A stretch of 64,000 nucleotides of DNA from CAVQCX01 sp963775335 (GTDB taxonomy: Bacteria; Pseudomonadota; Gammaproteobacteria; Chromatiales; Chromatiaceae): assembly GCA_963775335.1 (NCBI GenBank), contig CAVZIJ010000002.1:62001-126000 (forward strand), read 5' to 3'. The notes under the pieces were generated by a model, which ran no database searches, was not told the DNA's origin, and saw only the letters and a program-made list of their open reading frames with translations. Positions 27,711-35,925 of the stretch are shown in pieces. The stretch's first letter is position 1; each line of letters opens with the position of its first letter. Made by a program: the position numbers and the translations under genes.

Positions 27711-28424
27711 TCAGAGTTTGAGCCAAAGACAACGCCCGCCGCTCGCCTCGTCGATGGCGCGCAGGCGGGCTCGGTGCGCCTGAGCTTCGTCCTCATTCGC
27801 CAGGACGATGCGCAGAGCTGGTCGACTGGCGCCCAGCCTGCGTATGCCGCTTTCTGTCTGCCGCTGGAACGGCCCTTCCGCCGTCCCGTCCAGGCTCAGA
27901 TCAGCCTGCCCACCCGTCATAGCCAGATAAACGTCGGCGAGGATCTCCGCATCGAGCAGGGCACCATGGAGGTCGCGGTGGGAATTGTCCACACCGTAGC
28001 GTTTGCATAGGGCGTCCAGGCTGTTGCGCTGCCCTGGATGAAGCTTGCGCGCCATCGCAAGCGTGTCGACGATGCTGCAATGCTGATCGAGCTGGCCCGC
28101 GGCCTTGCCCAGACTGCCCAGCTCGTGGTTGAGAAAGCCGACGTCGAACGGCGCATTATGAATGATCAACTCCGCACCGTGCAGATATTCGAGCAAATCG
28201 GCGACCACATCCCCGAAACGGGGCTTGTCGGCCAGAAACTCGCTGGTCAAGCCGTGTACCTGAACAGCGCCGTCGTCGATCTTGCGATCCGGATTCAGAT
28301 ACTGATGGAAGTTATTGCCGGTCAGGCGGCGATCCACAAGCTCGACGCACCCGATCTCAATGATGCGGTGGCCCTCTTCGGGCTCGAGCCCCGTCGTCTC
28401 GGTGTCAAGAACGATCTGGCGCAT
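27711..28424 (-). CDS. dnaQ: DNA polymerase III epsilon subunit (proofreading exonuclease)
   Basis: A 237-residue DEDDh exonuclease: motif I VLDTETTGLEPEEGHR (Asp, Glu), motif II HNAPFDVGFLNHEL, motif III HGALLDAEILADVYLAMTGG, and a C-terminal tail that binds the alpha subunit. The start at 28424 matches the family (MRQIVLDTETTG). Oddly, the bases just before the ATG are four heptamer repeats with no ribosome-binding site. The gene follows rnhA at 52 bp and both probably share transcription. Confidence 0.94.
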   Translation of the reverse strand: MRQIVLDTETTGLEPEEGHRIIEIGCVELVDRRLTGNNFHQYLNPDRKIDDGAVQVHGLTSEFLADKPRFGDVVADLLEYLHGAELIIHNAPFDVGFLNHELGSLGKAAGQLDQHCSIVDTLAMARKLHPGQRNSLDALCKRYGVDNSHRDLHGALLDAEILADVYLAMTGGQADLSLDGTAEGPFQRQTESGIRRLGASRPALRIVLANEDEAQAHRARLRAIDEASGGRCLWLKL

Positions 28425-28425
28425 G

Positions 28426-28457
28426 GACGGTAGACGGTAGACGGTAGACGGTAGACG
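28426..28457 (-). repeat. Heptamer tandem repeat occupying the dnaQ leader
   Basis: GACGGTA is repeated four times exactly (28426-28453), plus GACG, ending one base from the dnaQ ATG on the opposite strand (reading TACCGTC repeats toward the start). The repeats fill the place where a Shine-Dalgarno should be. Slipped-strand changes in copy number would move upstream signals in 7-base steps. Confidence 0.85.
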
Positions 28458-28476
28458 CGAAGTATAGAGCCAGCGG

Positions 28477-28920
28477 TCAGCGCCTCGGAAGCTCTTCGAC
28501 CCCGCGGTTCGCCAGCCGATCGGCCAGCTCGTTCTCCGGGTGCCCACTGTGTCCGCGCACCCAGGCCCACTCGATGTCATGTTTGCCCGCCAGAGCGTCG
28601 AGCTCTTTCCAGAGATCCACGTTCTTCACCGGGGTGCCGCCCGCAGTCCGCCAGCCTCTTCGCTTCCAGTGCGCGATCCACTGCGTGATTCCGTTCTTCA
28701 CATACTGCGAGTCGGTCGTCACCCGCACGCGACAGCGTCGCTTCAAAACCCCAAGCGCCCGGATCACGGCCGTGAGCTCCATGCGGTTGTTGGTCGTCAG
28801 GGGCTCTCCGCCGTACAAGTGTTTCTCCGAGTCCCTGTAACGCAGCACCACGCCCCATCCACCGGGCCCCGGATTACCGCGGCAAGCGCCGTCGGTGAAG
28901 ATCTCCACCACCTCAGTCAA
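28477..28920 (-). CDS. rnhA: Ribonuclease HI
   Basis: A 147-residue RNase H fold enzyme degrading RNA in RNA-DNA hybrids. Active-site residues are visible in IFTDGACRGNPGPGGWG (Asp), NNRMELTAVIRAL (Glu), VTTDSQYVKNGI (Asp) and VRGHSGHPENELADRLA (His, Asp). The TTG at 28920 is preferred because it aligns with the family N-terminus and overlaps the stop of the upstream methyltransferase gene by 8 bases; GTG at 28911 or 28908 are alternatives. Order methyltransferase-rnhA-dnaQ with mltD divergent is the enterobacterial arrangement. Confidence 0.95.
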   Translation of the reverse strand: MTEVVEIFTDGACRGNPGPGGWGVVLRYRDSEKHLYGGEPLTTNNRMELTAVIRALGVLKRRCRVRVTTDSQYVKNGITQWIAHWKRRGWRTAGGTPVKNVDLWKELDALAGKHDIEWAWVRGHSGHPENELADRLANRGVEELPRR

Positions 28921-29695
28921 CGGCCCCGGCCCTGGTCGTCGGCTCGACCGCACGCCCGCTGAGCAGCCTCCGACCCGACCGCCAGGACGGCTCAATCGGC
29001 GTGAGCCGCACCACGCGCTTTACCGCGCGAATCACATAAACCCCCGCAAGCGGCTGGAAAAACCGGGCTCCGAGTCCTTCCACGAAGGTCAGCTTGCGCA
29101 TCAATCCCTCCCGGCGAAACGGCGGACGGAACATCAGGCGATGAGTCAGCTCAATGTCGAAGCCGAACAGGCGCAGCCAGTCGTGCATCCGGCGCACCGC
29201 GATGAAACGGGCATTCCAGGGAACACCTTTGCTCCTCCCGGGCCAGAACCGCCGCAACCCCCAAAGACTGAGCGGATTGAAACCGATCACGATCACCCGA
29301 CCTTCCGGGATCAGGATCCGCTCGACTTCCCGCAGCACCCCGTGGGGGTTCCCGGAAAAATCCAGCGTGTGCACGAGCAGCGCCGCGTCCACGCTGTCGG
29401 TGCAGATCGGAAGCTGCGTAAAGAGGGCTGCCACCGGGACCACATCACCCGCGATCGGCCCGTCGGACGCGACGACCACGCGCTGGCGTATTCGCGTTGC
29501 CAGCACGGCTTCCGGCACGTCGCCGATGAATCCCAGTTGTACCAGATAGTATCCGAACAGGTCCGGCAGCTGCTGCTCGAGCAGCGCATGCTCCTGTGCA
29601 AGCAGCTCACGCCCCGGCGTGTCCCGAAACCAGGCCCGGATCTCCGCCGCAGGAACCGACCCTGTGGCGCGACTGAGATGACCCTGCAGCACCAT
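28913..29695 (-). CDS. Class I SAM-dependent methyltransferase (YafS-like)
   Basis: A 260-residue protein with a Methyltransf_11-like core. The usual GxGxG loop is degenerate, but the region VDAALLVHTLDFSGNPHGVLREVERILIPEGRVIVIGFNPLSLWGLRRF is characteristic of the YafS group next to rnhA. The substrate is not known. The start at 29695 is preferred over an ATG 21 bp upstream because GGAGA lies 7 bases before it. It overlaps rnhA. Confidence 0.8.
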   Translation of the reverse strand: MVLQGHLSRATGSVPAAEIRAWFRDTPGRELLAQEHALLEQQLPDLFGYYLVQLGFIGDVPEAVLATRIRQRVVVASDGPIAGDVVPVAALFTQLPICTDSVDAALLVHTLDFSGNPHGVLREVERILIPEGRVIVIGFNPLSLWGLRRFWPGRSKGVPWNARFIAVRRMHDWLRLFGFDIELTHRLMFRPPFRREGLMRKLTFVEGLGARFFQPLAGVYVIRAVKRVVRLTPIEPSWRSGRRLLSGRAVEPTTRAGAVD

Positions 29696-29850
29696 TACAT
29701 TTTCTCCAGGCTGCAAGAAGATCTACATAATTAGAGCATACCGTGTCGCGATACCGCATTCAGCCCTGGAAAACCGATCCTGGTTTGCGTATAGTCGCCG
29801 CAAACACTAACAAAACTTTTACGGCTGCTCCACGATCGAACCACTGACCC

Positions 29851-31542
29851 ATGCGGGATGGCGCTGACTCCAACAGCGGCCTGAGCTCGTCAGAGCGTGC
29901 GGGCCACGGCATCTGCACAACGGGTGCAGCGCTCGGGGTCACCTTTCTGCTCACCCTCGTGTTGCCGGGCTGCAGCAGCATGACGAAGGGGACCGCGCAA
30001 ACCGCTTCCGACCCGGTCAACGAGGAGCCGTTCCACCACCCCGCCCCCAAGCCCTTCCCGACGACAAAGCCGGTCCTGGGCACCGCATCCAGCGATGAGC
30101 TCTGTTCGGCCTCGGGCTCGCTTCAGCCAGGGGGGCCCCCGAGCAACAAGAGCGGTGAGCCGGATGTCTGGGACCACCTGCGTGGCGGATTCGCGCTGAC
30201 AATCCCCGACGATCCCAGAGTGGAGCGCGAGATGCAGTGGTACGCGTCCCGCCCGGATTTCATCGAGCGCGTTCAGGAGCGAGCCCGGCCGTACCTGCAC
30301 TTCATTCTGAATGAGGTGGATAAACGCAATCTCCCGACCGAGCTCGCCCTCCTGCCGGTGGTGGAGAGCGCGTTCCAGCCGTTCGCCTACTCGCCCGGGC
30401 AGGCCGCGGGGATCTGGCAGTTCATTCCGTCCACCGGCCGCGACTTCGGCCTCAAACAGACTTGGTGGTACGACGGCCGGCGGGATGTCGTCGCGGCTAC
30501 GCGGGCAGCGCTCGATTATCTCTCGCAGTTAAACGCCCAGTTCGGGGGCGACTGGGCCTTGACCCTCGCAGCCTACAACGCCGGAGCTGCCAACGTTACC
30601 AAGGCCATCGAGAAGAACGAGCGCGAAGGCCGCCCCACGGATTTCTGGTCCCTCGACCTGCCGCCGGAGACCGAGAGCTACGTACCCAAGCTGTTCGGGG
30701 TCGCCAAGCTGTTTCAGAATCCCGAGGCGGCCGGCCTGGACCTCAAACCAATACCGGACAAGCCATACTTCGCGCAGGTCGATGTCGGCGGGCCAATCGA
30801 CCTGGGTCTCGCCGCCAAGCTGGCCGGCCTGTCGCTCGACAAGATGCACTTGCTCAATCCGGGATGCAACCGTTGGGCGACCGATCCCGCTGGCCCCTAC
30901 AAGCTGCTGATTCCCGTGGAACAGCGCGACCAGTTCGAGCGCGCGCTGGCGGATCTCGATCCGGACAAGCGCGTCAAATGGGACCGCTACCGGGTCCGGC
31001 GGGGAGACAGCCTGCGCGAGATTGCGAGCCGCTACCGAACCACGGTGAGCGTGCTGCGCGATGCGAACAACATCAAGAGCACCCATGTGCGGCCGGGCCA
31101 CCAGCTGCTGGTCCCGGTGGCCACGGCGGTGGACGTTGCTTACCGGGAGACGCACCAGGAGCTGGCCATCGCCGCTGCGCAATCCGGCCCTAAGCCCTCC
31201 AAGCAGACGAGCTACGTCGTGCGGAGCGGAGACACACTCTCGCGGATTGCCGACAGTAACGGCGTGAGCGTCCGCGACCTCACCCGGTGGAACGGCCTGT
31301 CCTCAAAGGGAACGCTGCACCCTGGGCAGAAGCTGATGCTGGTCGCAGACGCCCAGGAGGCCACGGAGCGTCCGTCGCTGCACTACCGGGTGCGCAGCGG
31401 CGACTCCCTGTACACGATCTCGCGCCACTTCAAGGTCTCCGTGCAGGATCTGCGGCGTTGGAACAAGCTCACCGGTACCAGGCTGCAGCCCGGCCAGAAG
31501 CTCAGGGTGTACCTCGAGGTCTCCGAACAGAACACGCTCTGA
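29851..31542 (+). CDS. mltD: Membrane-bound lytic murein transglycosylase D
   Basis: A 563-residue lipoprotein: signal peptide with lipobox LPGC (Cys near residue 41), an SLT catalytic domain at about 145-290 (ALLPVVESAFQPFAYSPGQAAGIWQF, catalytic Glu in VESAF; AAYNAGAANV), and three LysM peptidoglycan-binding domains beginning near residues 380, 453 and 510. It cleaves glycan strands with anhydro-muropeptide formation at the outer membrane. It is divergent from the methyltransferase-rnhA-dnaQ genes, as in Escherichia coli. Confidence 0.95.
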   Translation: MRDGADSNSGLSSSERAGHGICTTGAALGVTFLLTLVLPGCSSMTKGTAQTASDPVNEEPFHHPAPKPFPTTKPVLGTASSDELCSASGSLQPGGPPSNKSGEPDVWDHLRGGFALTIPDDPRVEREMQWYASRPDFIERVQERARPYLHFILNEVDKRNLPTELALLPVVESAFQPFAYSPGQAAGIWQFIPSTGRDFGLKQTWWYDGRRDVVAATRAALDYLSQLNAQFGGDWALTLAAYNAGAANVTKAIEKNEREGRPTDFWSLDLPPETESYVPKLFGVAKLFQNPEAAGLDLKPIPDKPYFAQVDVGGPIDLGLAAKLAGLSLDKMHLLNPGCNRWATDPAGPYKLLIPVEQRDQFERALADLDPDKRVKWDRYRVRRGDSLREIASRYRTTVSVLRDANNIKSTHVRPGHQLLVPVATAVDVAYRETHQELAIAAAQSGPKPSKQTSYVVRSGDTLSRIADSNGVSVRDLTRWNGLSSKGTLHPGQKLMLVADAQEATERPSLHYRVRSGDSLYTISRHFKVSVQDLRRWNKLTGTRLQPGQKLRVYLEVSEQNTL

Positions 31543-31627
31543 GCCTGCGCGCCCCGCCAGGCGCTGCCCGCGGGCCTGGAGCCGCGCGGCAGGCGGTTGC
31601 CCCTCGCTTGACCCGCCTGCCTTCGCC

Positions 31628-33337
31628 TTACAGGGTGACCCGGGGAACCGCCGCCAAAAGCTTTTGGGTGTAAGGGTGCTGGGGCTGTGCGGAGACGCGC
31701 GCTGTGGGACCCTGCTCGACGATGCATCCGTCGTGCATGACCGCCATCTGGTTGCTGACGTACTCCACCACGCCGATATTGTGAGTGATGAACAGGACCG
31801 TCAGGTCGCGGTCGCGCTGCAGGCCCAGGAGCAGCCCGAGAATCTCGGCCTGGACCGACACATCCAACGCGCTGGTGATCTCGTCGCAGACGATGAACTC
31901 CGGATCGAGCACCAGGGCCCGGGCGATACAGATGCGCTGACGCTGCCCGCCCGAAAACTCGTGCGGATACCGCCACAGATGGTCGGCCTCCAGCTGGACC
32001 TGCTGGAGCACCCTGGCGGCCAGCGCCAAACGTTCATCTTGATTCGCCCCGATGTGGTGGACCGCCATGGGCTCCGTCAGAGCAGCCGCGACCGTGAGTC
32101 GCGGATTGAGCGAAGACATCGGATCCTGAAACACGATCTGCAAGTGTCGACGGAACCGCCGCATGGCGTGCGGCCGAAGCGCGGTGAGCTCGGTATCGTC
32201 GAACCAGACGCTACCGCCCGTCGGGTCCAGCAGGCGCAGGATCGCGCGCCCCAGGGTGGTCTTGCCGCAGCCAGACTCGCCCACCAGCGCCAAGATCTGC
32301 CCGCGAGGGATGCTGAGATCCACCCCGTCCACCGCGCGGACCCGGTCGACCTCGCGGCGCAGCAAGCCCTTGCGCACCGGAAAATGCACCTGCAGTCCTT
32401 TGATCTCGATCAGCGGCGACCCGGCCACCGACTGCGGGAGCGATCCTTCGGAAGCCGCCTCGATTCGGCTCCGGCGCAGATTCTCCGGCAGAGCGGCCAG
32501 CAGCTGGCGGGTATAGGGGTGCTGGGGATCGTGCAGCACCTCGCGCAGCGGACCCGACTCGACGATCACACCGCGTCGCATGACCGCCAGACGGTCCGCC
32601 ATCTGAGACACCACACCGAAGTCATGGGTAATGAAGAGGATGCTTGTGCCACGCCGAGCCTGCAGATCCTTCATCAGACGCAGAATCTCGGCCTGAACGG
32701 TGACGTCGAGCGCCGTGGTGGGCTCATCGGCGATCAGCAGATCCGGCTCGCATGCCATGGCCATCGCAATCATCACGCGCTGGCGCTGACCGCCGGACAG
32801 CCGGTGCGGATACTCATCGATGCGCTCTGCCGGGGTCGGGATCCGTACCTGCTCGAGGGCCTTGAGGGTCCGATCCCGGGCCTCCGCATCGCCGAGGCCC
32901 GGGAAGTGCAGCTGCAGGGCCTCCATGATCTGCTCGCCGACCGTGAATACCGGATTGAGCGAGGTCATGGGCTCCTGGAAGATCATGGCGATGCGTGCTC
33001 CACGGACCTGGCGCATAGCGTCCTCCGGAAGCCCGAGCAGGTCGACCGTTTCCCGCGTCGCGTTATCGTGGCGCCAGTCAAATAGGATGCGGCCCGTCGG
33101 GTGGGCACTGGCGTGCGCCGGCAGCAGTCGGATGAGCGACAGGGCCGTCACCGACTTGCCGCTGCCCGACTCTCCCACCAGACAGAACGTCTCCCCCCGC
33201 CGTATCTGAAAGCTCACTCCGTCGACCGCCCGTACCTGCTCGCCGCCGGCCTCGAAATAGGCTCGCAGGTCCTCGACCCGGAGCAGCATCTGCGCTTGCG
33301 CCCCCGCTCCGGCAATATCTACGGCAATAGCGCTCAT
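31628..33337 (-). CDS. yejF: Peptide ABC transporter ATP-binding protein, tandem NBDs (YejF-like)
   Basis: A 569-residue protein with two complete ABC ATPase domains. Walker A motifs are GESGSGKSV and GESGCGKTT; signature motifs are LSGGQRQR and FSGGQRQR; each is followed by LLIADEPTTALD or FIVCDEITSALD. Each domain also carries the oligopeptide-type C-terminal extension (LLAALPENLR, LLAAVPRV). It energises uptake by YejBE. The start at 33337 forms an ATGA overlap with yejE. Confidence 0.95.
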   Translation of the reverse strand: MSAIAVDIAGAGAQAQMLLRVEDLRAYFEAGGEQVRAVDGVSFQIRRGETFCLVGESGSGKSVTALSLIRLLPAHASAHPTGRILFDWRHDNATRETVDLLGLPEDAMRQVRGARIAMIFQEPMTSLNPVFTVGEQIMEALQLHFPGLGDAEARDRTLKALEQVRIPTPAERIDEYPHRLSGGQRQRVMIAMAMACEPDLLIADEPTTALDVTVQAEILRLMKDLQARRGTSILFITHDFGVVSQMADRLAVMRRGVIVESGPLREVLHDPQHPYTRQLLAALPENLRRSRIEAASEGSLPQSVAGSPLIEIKGLQVHFPVRKGLLRREVDRVRAVDGVDLSIPRGQILALVGESGCGKTTLGRAILRLLDPTGGSVWFDDTELTALRPHAMRRFRRHLQIVFQDPMSSLNPRLTVAAALTEPMAVHHIGANQDERLALAARVLQQVQLEADHLWRYPHEFSGGQRQRICIARALVLDPEFIVCDEITSALDVSVQAEILGLLLGLQRDRDLTVLFITHNIGVVEYVSNQMAVMHDGCIVEQGPTARVSAQPQHPYTQKLLAAVPRVTL

Positions 33338-34536
33338 CGGGACGAGCGCTTCAGATAGGGGTCGATGGCGTCGCGTAGGGCCTCCCCGATCAGGTTGTAC
33401 GCGAACACCGTGACGAAGATCGCCCCGCCCGGGTAGGCGGCCATCCACCAGTTGAAGGTGGACGAGCGAACCGCCTGGTTCAGCATCTGGCCCCAGGAGG
33501 GATCGTCCACCAAACCCAGGCCGAGGAAGCTCAGGGTGGCCTCGGCGAGGATGGCCGACGCCACACCGAAGCTCGCGGCCACCAGGATCGGCGCCACGCC
33601 GTTAGGCAGCATGTGGCGGAACAGGATCGAGGGCAGCGGCAGACCGGCGGCCAACGCCGCCTGGACGAAGTCCTGCTCGCGCAGGCGCAGGAACTCCGCG
33701 CGCACATAGCGGGCGTAGCCGGACCAGCTCGTCACACCAATGATCACCATCAGGAGATAGAGGCTGCGCCCGAAGAAGGCGACGAAGGTCAGCAACAGGA
33801 ACAGCGTCGGGACCGCCTCGAAGATCTCCACAAGACGCATGCCCAGGATGTCGGCCACCCCGGAAAAGTAACCCATGAGCCCGCCGACCAGGATGCCGAT
33901 CACCATGGCGATGCCGGTGGCAATGAAGCCGATACCGAGCGCGATGCGCGATGCGTGGATCATGCGCGAGAGCACATCGGCGCCGTTCTCCTCGGTTCCC
34001 AGCCAGTGCGTGCCCCCCCTGCCGGAGAGCGGCGGCTCGAGCCCTGTATCGCCATAGTCGCGCAGATAATCCTTCGGCGAGAAGGGCACCGGGGCGTTGA
34101 TCACCCAGTCATAGCGGCCGGCGGCCTCCGCTTGGCGATACTGCGCGTACACGGTGAGCGCCGGCGGGTGGACCAGCCAAGCGCTCAGCCCTCCTGCGAG
34201 GACCAGGGTCGCGGACAATACCGCGAGCCAGACGCGCAGACGCACCCGCAGCAGCGCGAGCGCCAGGGCGGCGCCGAGTAGGGCGAGGAGAGTCGTATCC
34301 GCGCCCGTCAAATGATGCAGCAAGGGGCTGGATATCCGCCCGTGCTCGCTAACCAGCAACGGATGGCTGTTGGCCAGAAAGGGGGCGAGAACTGCGACCA
34401 AGACGAGCAAGCCGATCCATGCAAGCCCGACGCGCGCCCCCCAGCGGCTGAGCACCTCCTGGGCGACCCGGGCGGCGTAGCTGCTCCTTCTCCGGGGCGC
34501 AGGGGGCGGCACGGCGGCTGCCGTCGCGTCAGTCAT
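33334..34536 (-). CDS. yejE: Peptide ABC transporter permease (YejE-like)
   Basis: A 400-residue inner-membrane permease of the DppC/OppC type. A long N-terminal periplasmic insertion (about 100-190, with the HWLGTEENGADVLSRMIHASR segment) is typical of YejE. The EAA loop is AEFLRLREQDFVQAALAAGLP. It overlaps yejB at its start and yejF at its end, so the permease/ATPase genes are translationally linked. Confidence 0.93.
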   Translation of the reverse strand: MTDATAAAVPPPAPRRRSSYAARVAQEVLSRWGARVGLAWIGLLVLVAVLAPFLANSHPLLVSEHGRISSPLLHHLTGADTTLLALLGAALALALLRVRLRVWLAVLSATLVLAGGLSAWLVHPPALTVYAQYRQAEAAGRYDWVINAPVPFSPKDYLRDYGDTGLEPPLSGRGGTHWLGTEENGADVLSRMIHASRIALGIGFIATGIAMVIGILVGGLMGYFSGVADILGMRLVEIFEAVPTLFLLLTFVAFFGRSLYLLMVIIGVTSWSGYARYVRAEFLRLREQDFVQAALAAGLPLPSILFRHMLPNGVAPILVAASFGVASAILAEATLSFLGLGLVDDPSWGQMLNQAVRSSTFNWWMAAYPGGAIFVTVFAYNLIGEALRDAIDPYLKRSSR

Positions 34537-35908
34537 AGCTCACCCGCGGATCGGCGATCGCGTAGCACAGATCGGCGAGCAGGTAGCTCACCAGGGTGAG
34601 CAGCCCACTGATCAAAGTGATCGAGAGCACCAGCTCGCGGTCCCGCGTCTGCACCGCCTCGACCGCGAGCTTGCCCATTCCCTCGATGGAGAAGATCGAC
34701 TCGACGATCACCGCGCCCGCCAGCAGACTGGGCAGCAGGCTCGCCGAGACCGTGATCAGTGGGAGCAAGCTGTTCCTGAATACGTGGCGCCAGAGTACCT
34801 CGCGCTCCGCCAAGCCTTTGGCCCGAGCGGTGCGGGCATAGTCGGCGAGCAGATTGTCGAGCACGGCCGCCCGTGTGAGCTTCGACAAGAACGCGAACCC
34901 ACCATAGGTGAGGCAGAGCACTGGCAGGACCAAGTGCCAGAGGCGATCGAGCAGAAACCCGCGCACCAATCCACCGTGGCCCAGCCGCACGCCCAAGACA
35001 GCGCCTAGGACGACCCCAAGGGTACCGATCAGGCCGATGCGCAGCCCCGCGTATGAAGTCACCCCGAGGGAGCCGAGCAACGCCGCGAGCGAGAGCGCCA
35101 GCAACAGCTCCAGCGCCAGCCCACCTTGGGGCAAGGCGGCCGCCATCCACAGGCCGAGCCCTAGCCCGGCAACTGCCAGTACGGCCACGCGAAGATTGCG
35201 CGACCTCCGGGCGGCGACCCAGACGGCCAGCCCGGTTACACCCAGCATGCATGCGGCAAATACCGCCAGATCGCGTAGCGAGCCCCAGTGCGGCAGGAAC
35301 GGCATCTCCAGGGCCTCCTGTTGGCTCAGCCCCGCGGTCGGAAACCAGTGCCAGTACTGGTCGCTCGCAAAGAAGCCGATCATCAGCACACCCGCCAGCA
35401 TCGTAGGCACCGACCACAGAGCGAGCATCAGCACCGTCGAGCCTACATCGAACGGCCTTCCCCGCTCGACCGCCGCCCGCACCCCGACGGCCACGGCGAC
35501 TACATAGATCAGCGGCAACGAGAGGATGTTGAGCAGCAGTGTGATCGGCACACGCTCGCCGATCAGATCGAGCACCGGGCGACCGTAGCGGAAGCTGCGC
35601 CCCAGATCGGAGCCCTTGGTCAATGAAAAGCCTTCGATATGATTCTTTGCGTCGAACGTGAAGCCGATGGGCGAGACATTGTTGAGCCACCGCAGATATT
35701 GGACCGGCGCGGGCTGATTCAGGCCGTATATTCGGTTGTAGTAGTCCTCCAGGGCCTTCTTAGCCTGGGGCTCCAGGTTCATGCCCTCCACCAGGCTCTG
35801 GGCGCCGATCCCTCCGGGGGACAAGGCCATGACGGAGAACACCACCAGCGTGATCCCGAGCAGTGTCGGGATCATCAGCAGCAGGCGCCGGATGATGTAG
35901 GTGTACAT
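34529..35908 (-). CDS. yejB: Peptide ABC transporter permease (YejB-like)
   Basis: A 459-residue DppB/OppB-type permease starting MYTYIIRRLLLMIPTLLGITLVVF, the classic first helix. It has the extended form with extra helices in the middle (about 150-310). The EAA loop ARTARAKGLAEREVLWRHVFRNSLLPLITV near residue 350 contacts the ATPase. It begins 17 bp after yejA and overlaps yejE by 8 bases. Confidence 0.93.
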   Translation of the reverse strand: MYTYIIRRLLLMIPTLLGITLVVFSVMALSPGGIGAQSLVEGMNLEPQAKKALEDYYNRIYGLNQPAPVQYLRWLNNVSPIGFTFDAKNHIEGFSLTKGSDLGRSFRYGRPVLDLIGERVPITLLLNILSLPLIYVVAVAVGVRAAVERGRPFDVGSTVLMLALWSVPTMLAGVLMIGFFASDQYWHWFPTAGLSQQEALEMPFLPHWGSLRDLAVFAACMLGVTGLAVWVAARRSRNLRVAVLAVAGLGLGLWMAAALPQGGLALELLLALSLAALLGSLGVTSYAGLRIGLIGTLGVVLGAVLGVRLGHGGLVRGFLLDRLWHLVLPVLCLTYGGFAFLSKLTRAAVLDNLLADYARTARAKGLAEREVLWRHVFRNSLLPLITVSASLLPSLLAGAVIVESIFSIEGMGKLAVEAVQTRDRELVLSITLISGLLTLVSYLLADLCYAIADPRVSYD

Positions 35909-35925
35909 CGAACCGGAAACACGCC

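Noticed and set aside
31543..31627. Terminator between mltD and yejF
   Set aside because: The candidate stem (GCAGGCGG with CCGCCTGC) is interrupted and no T run follows on either strand.
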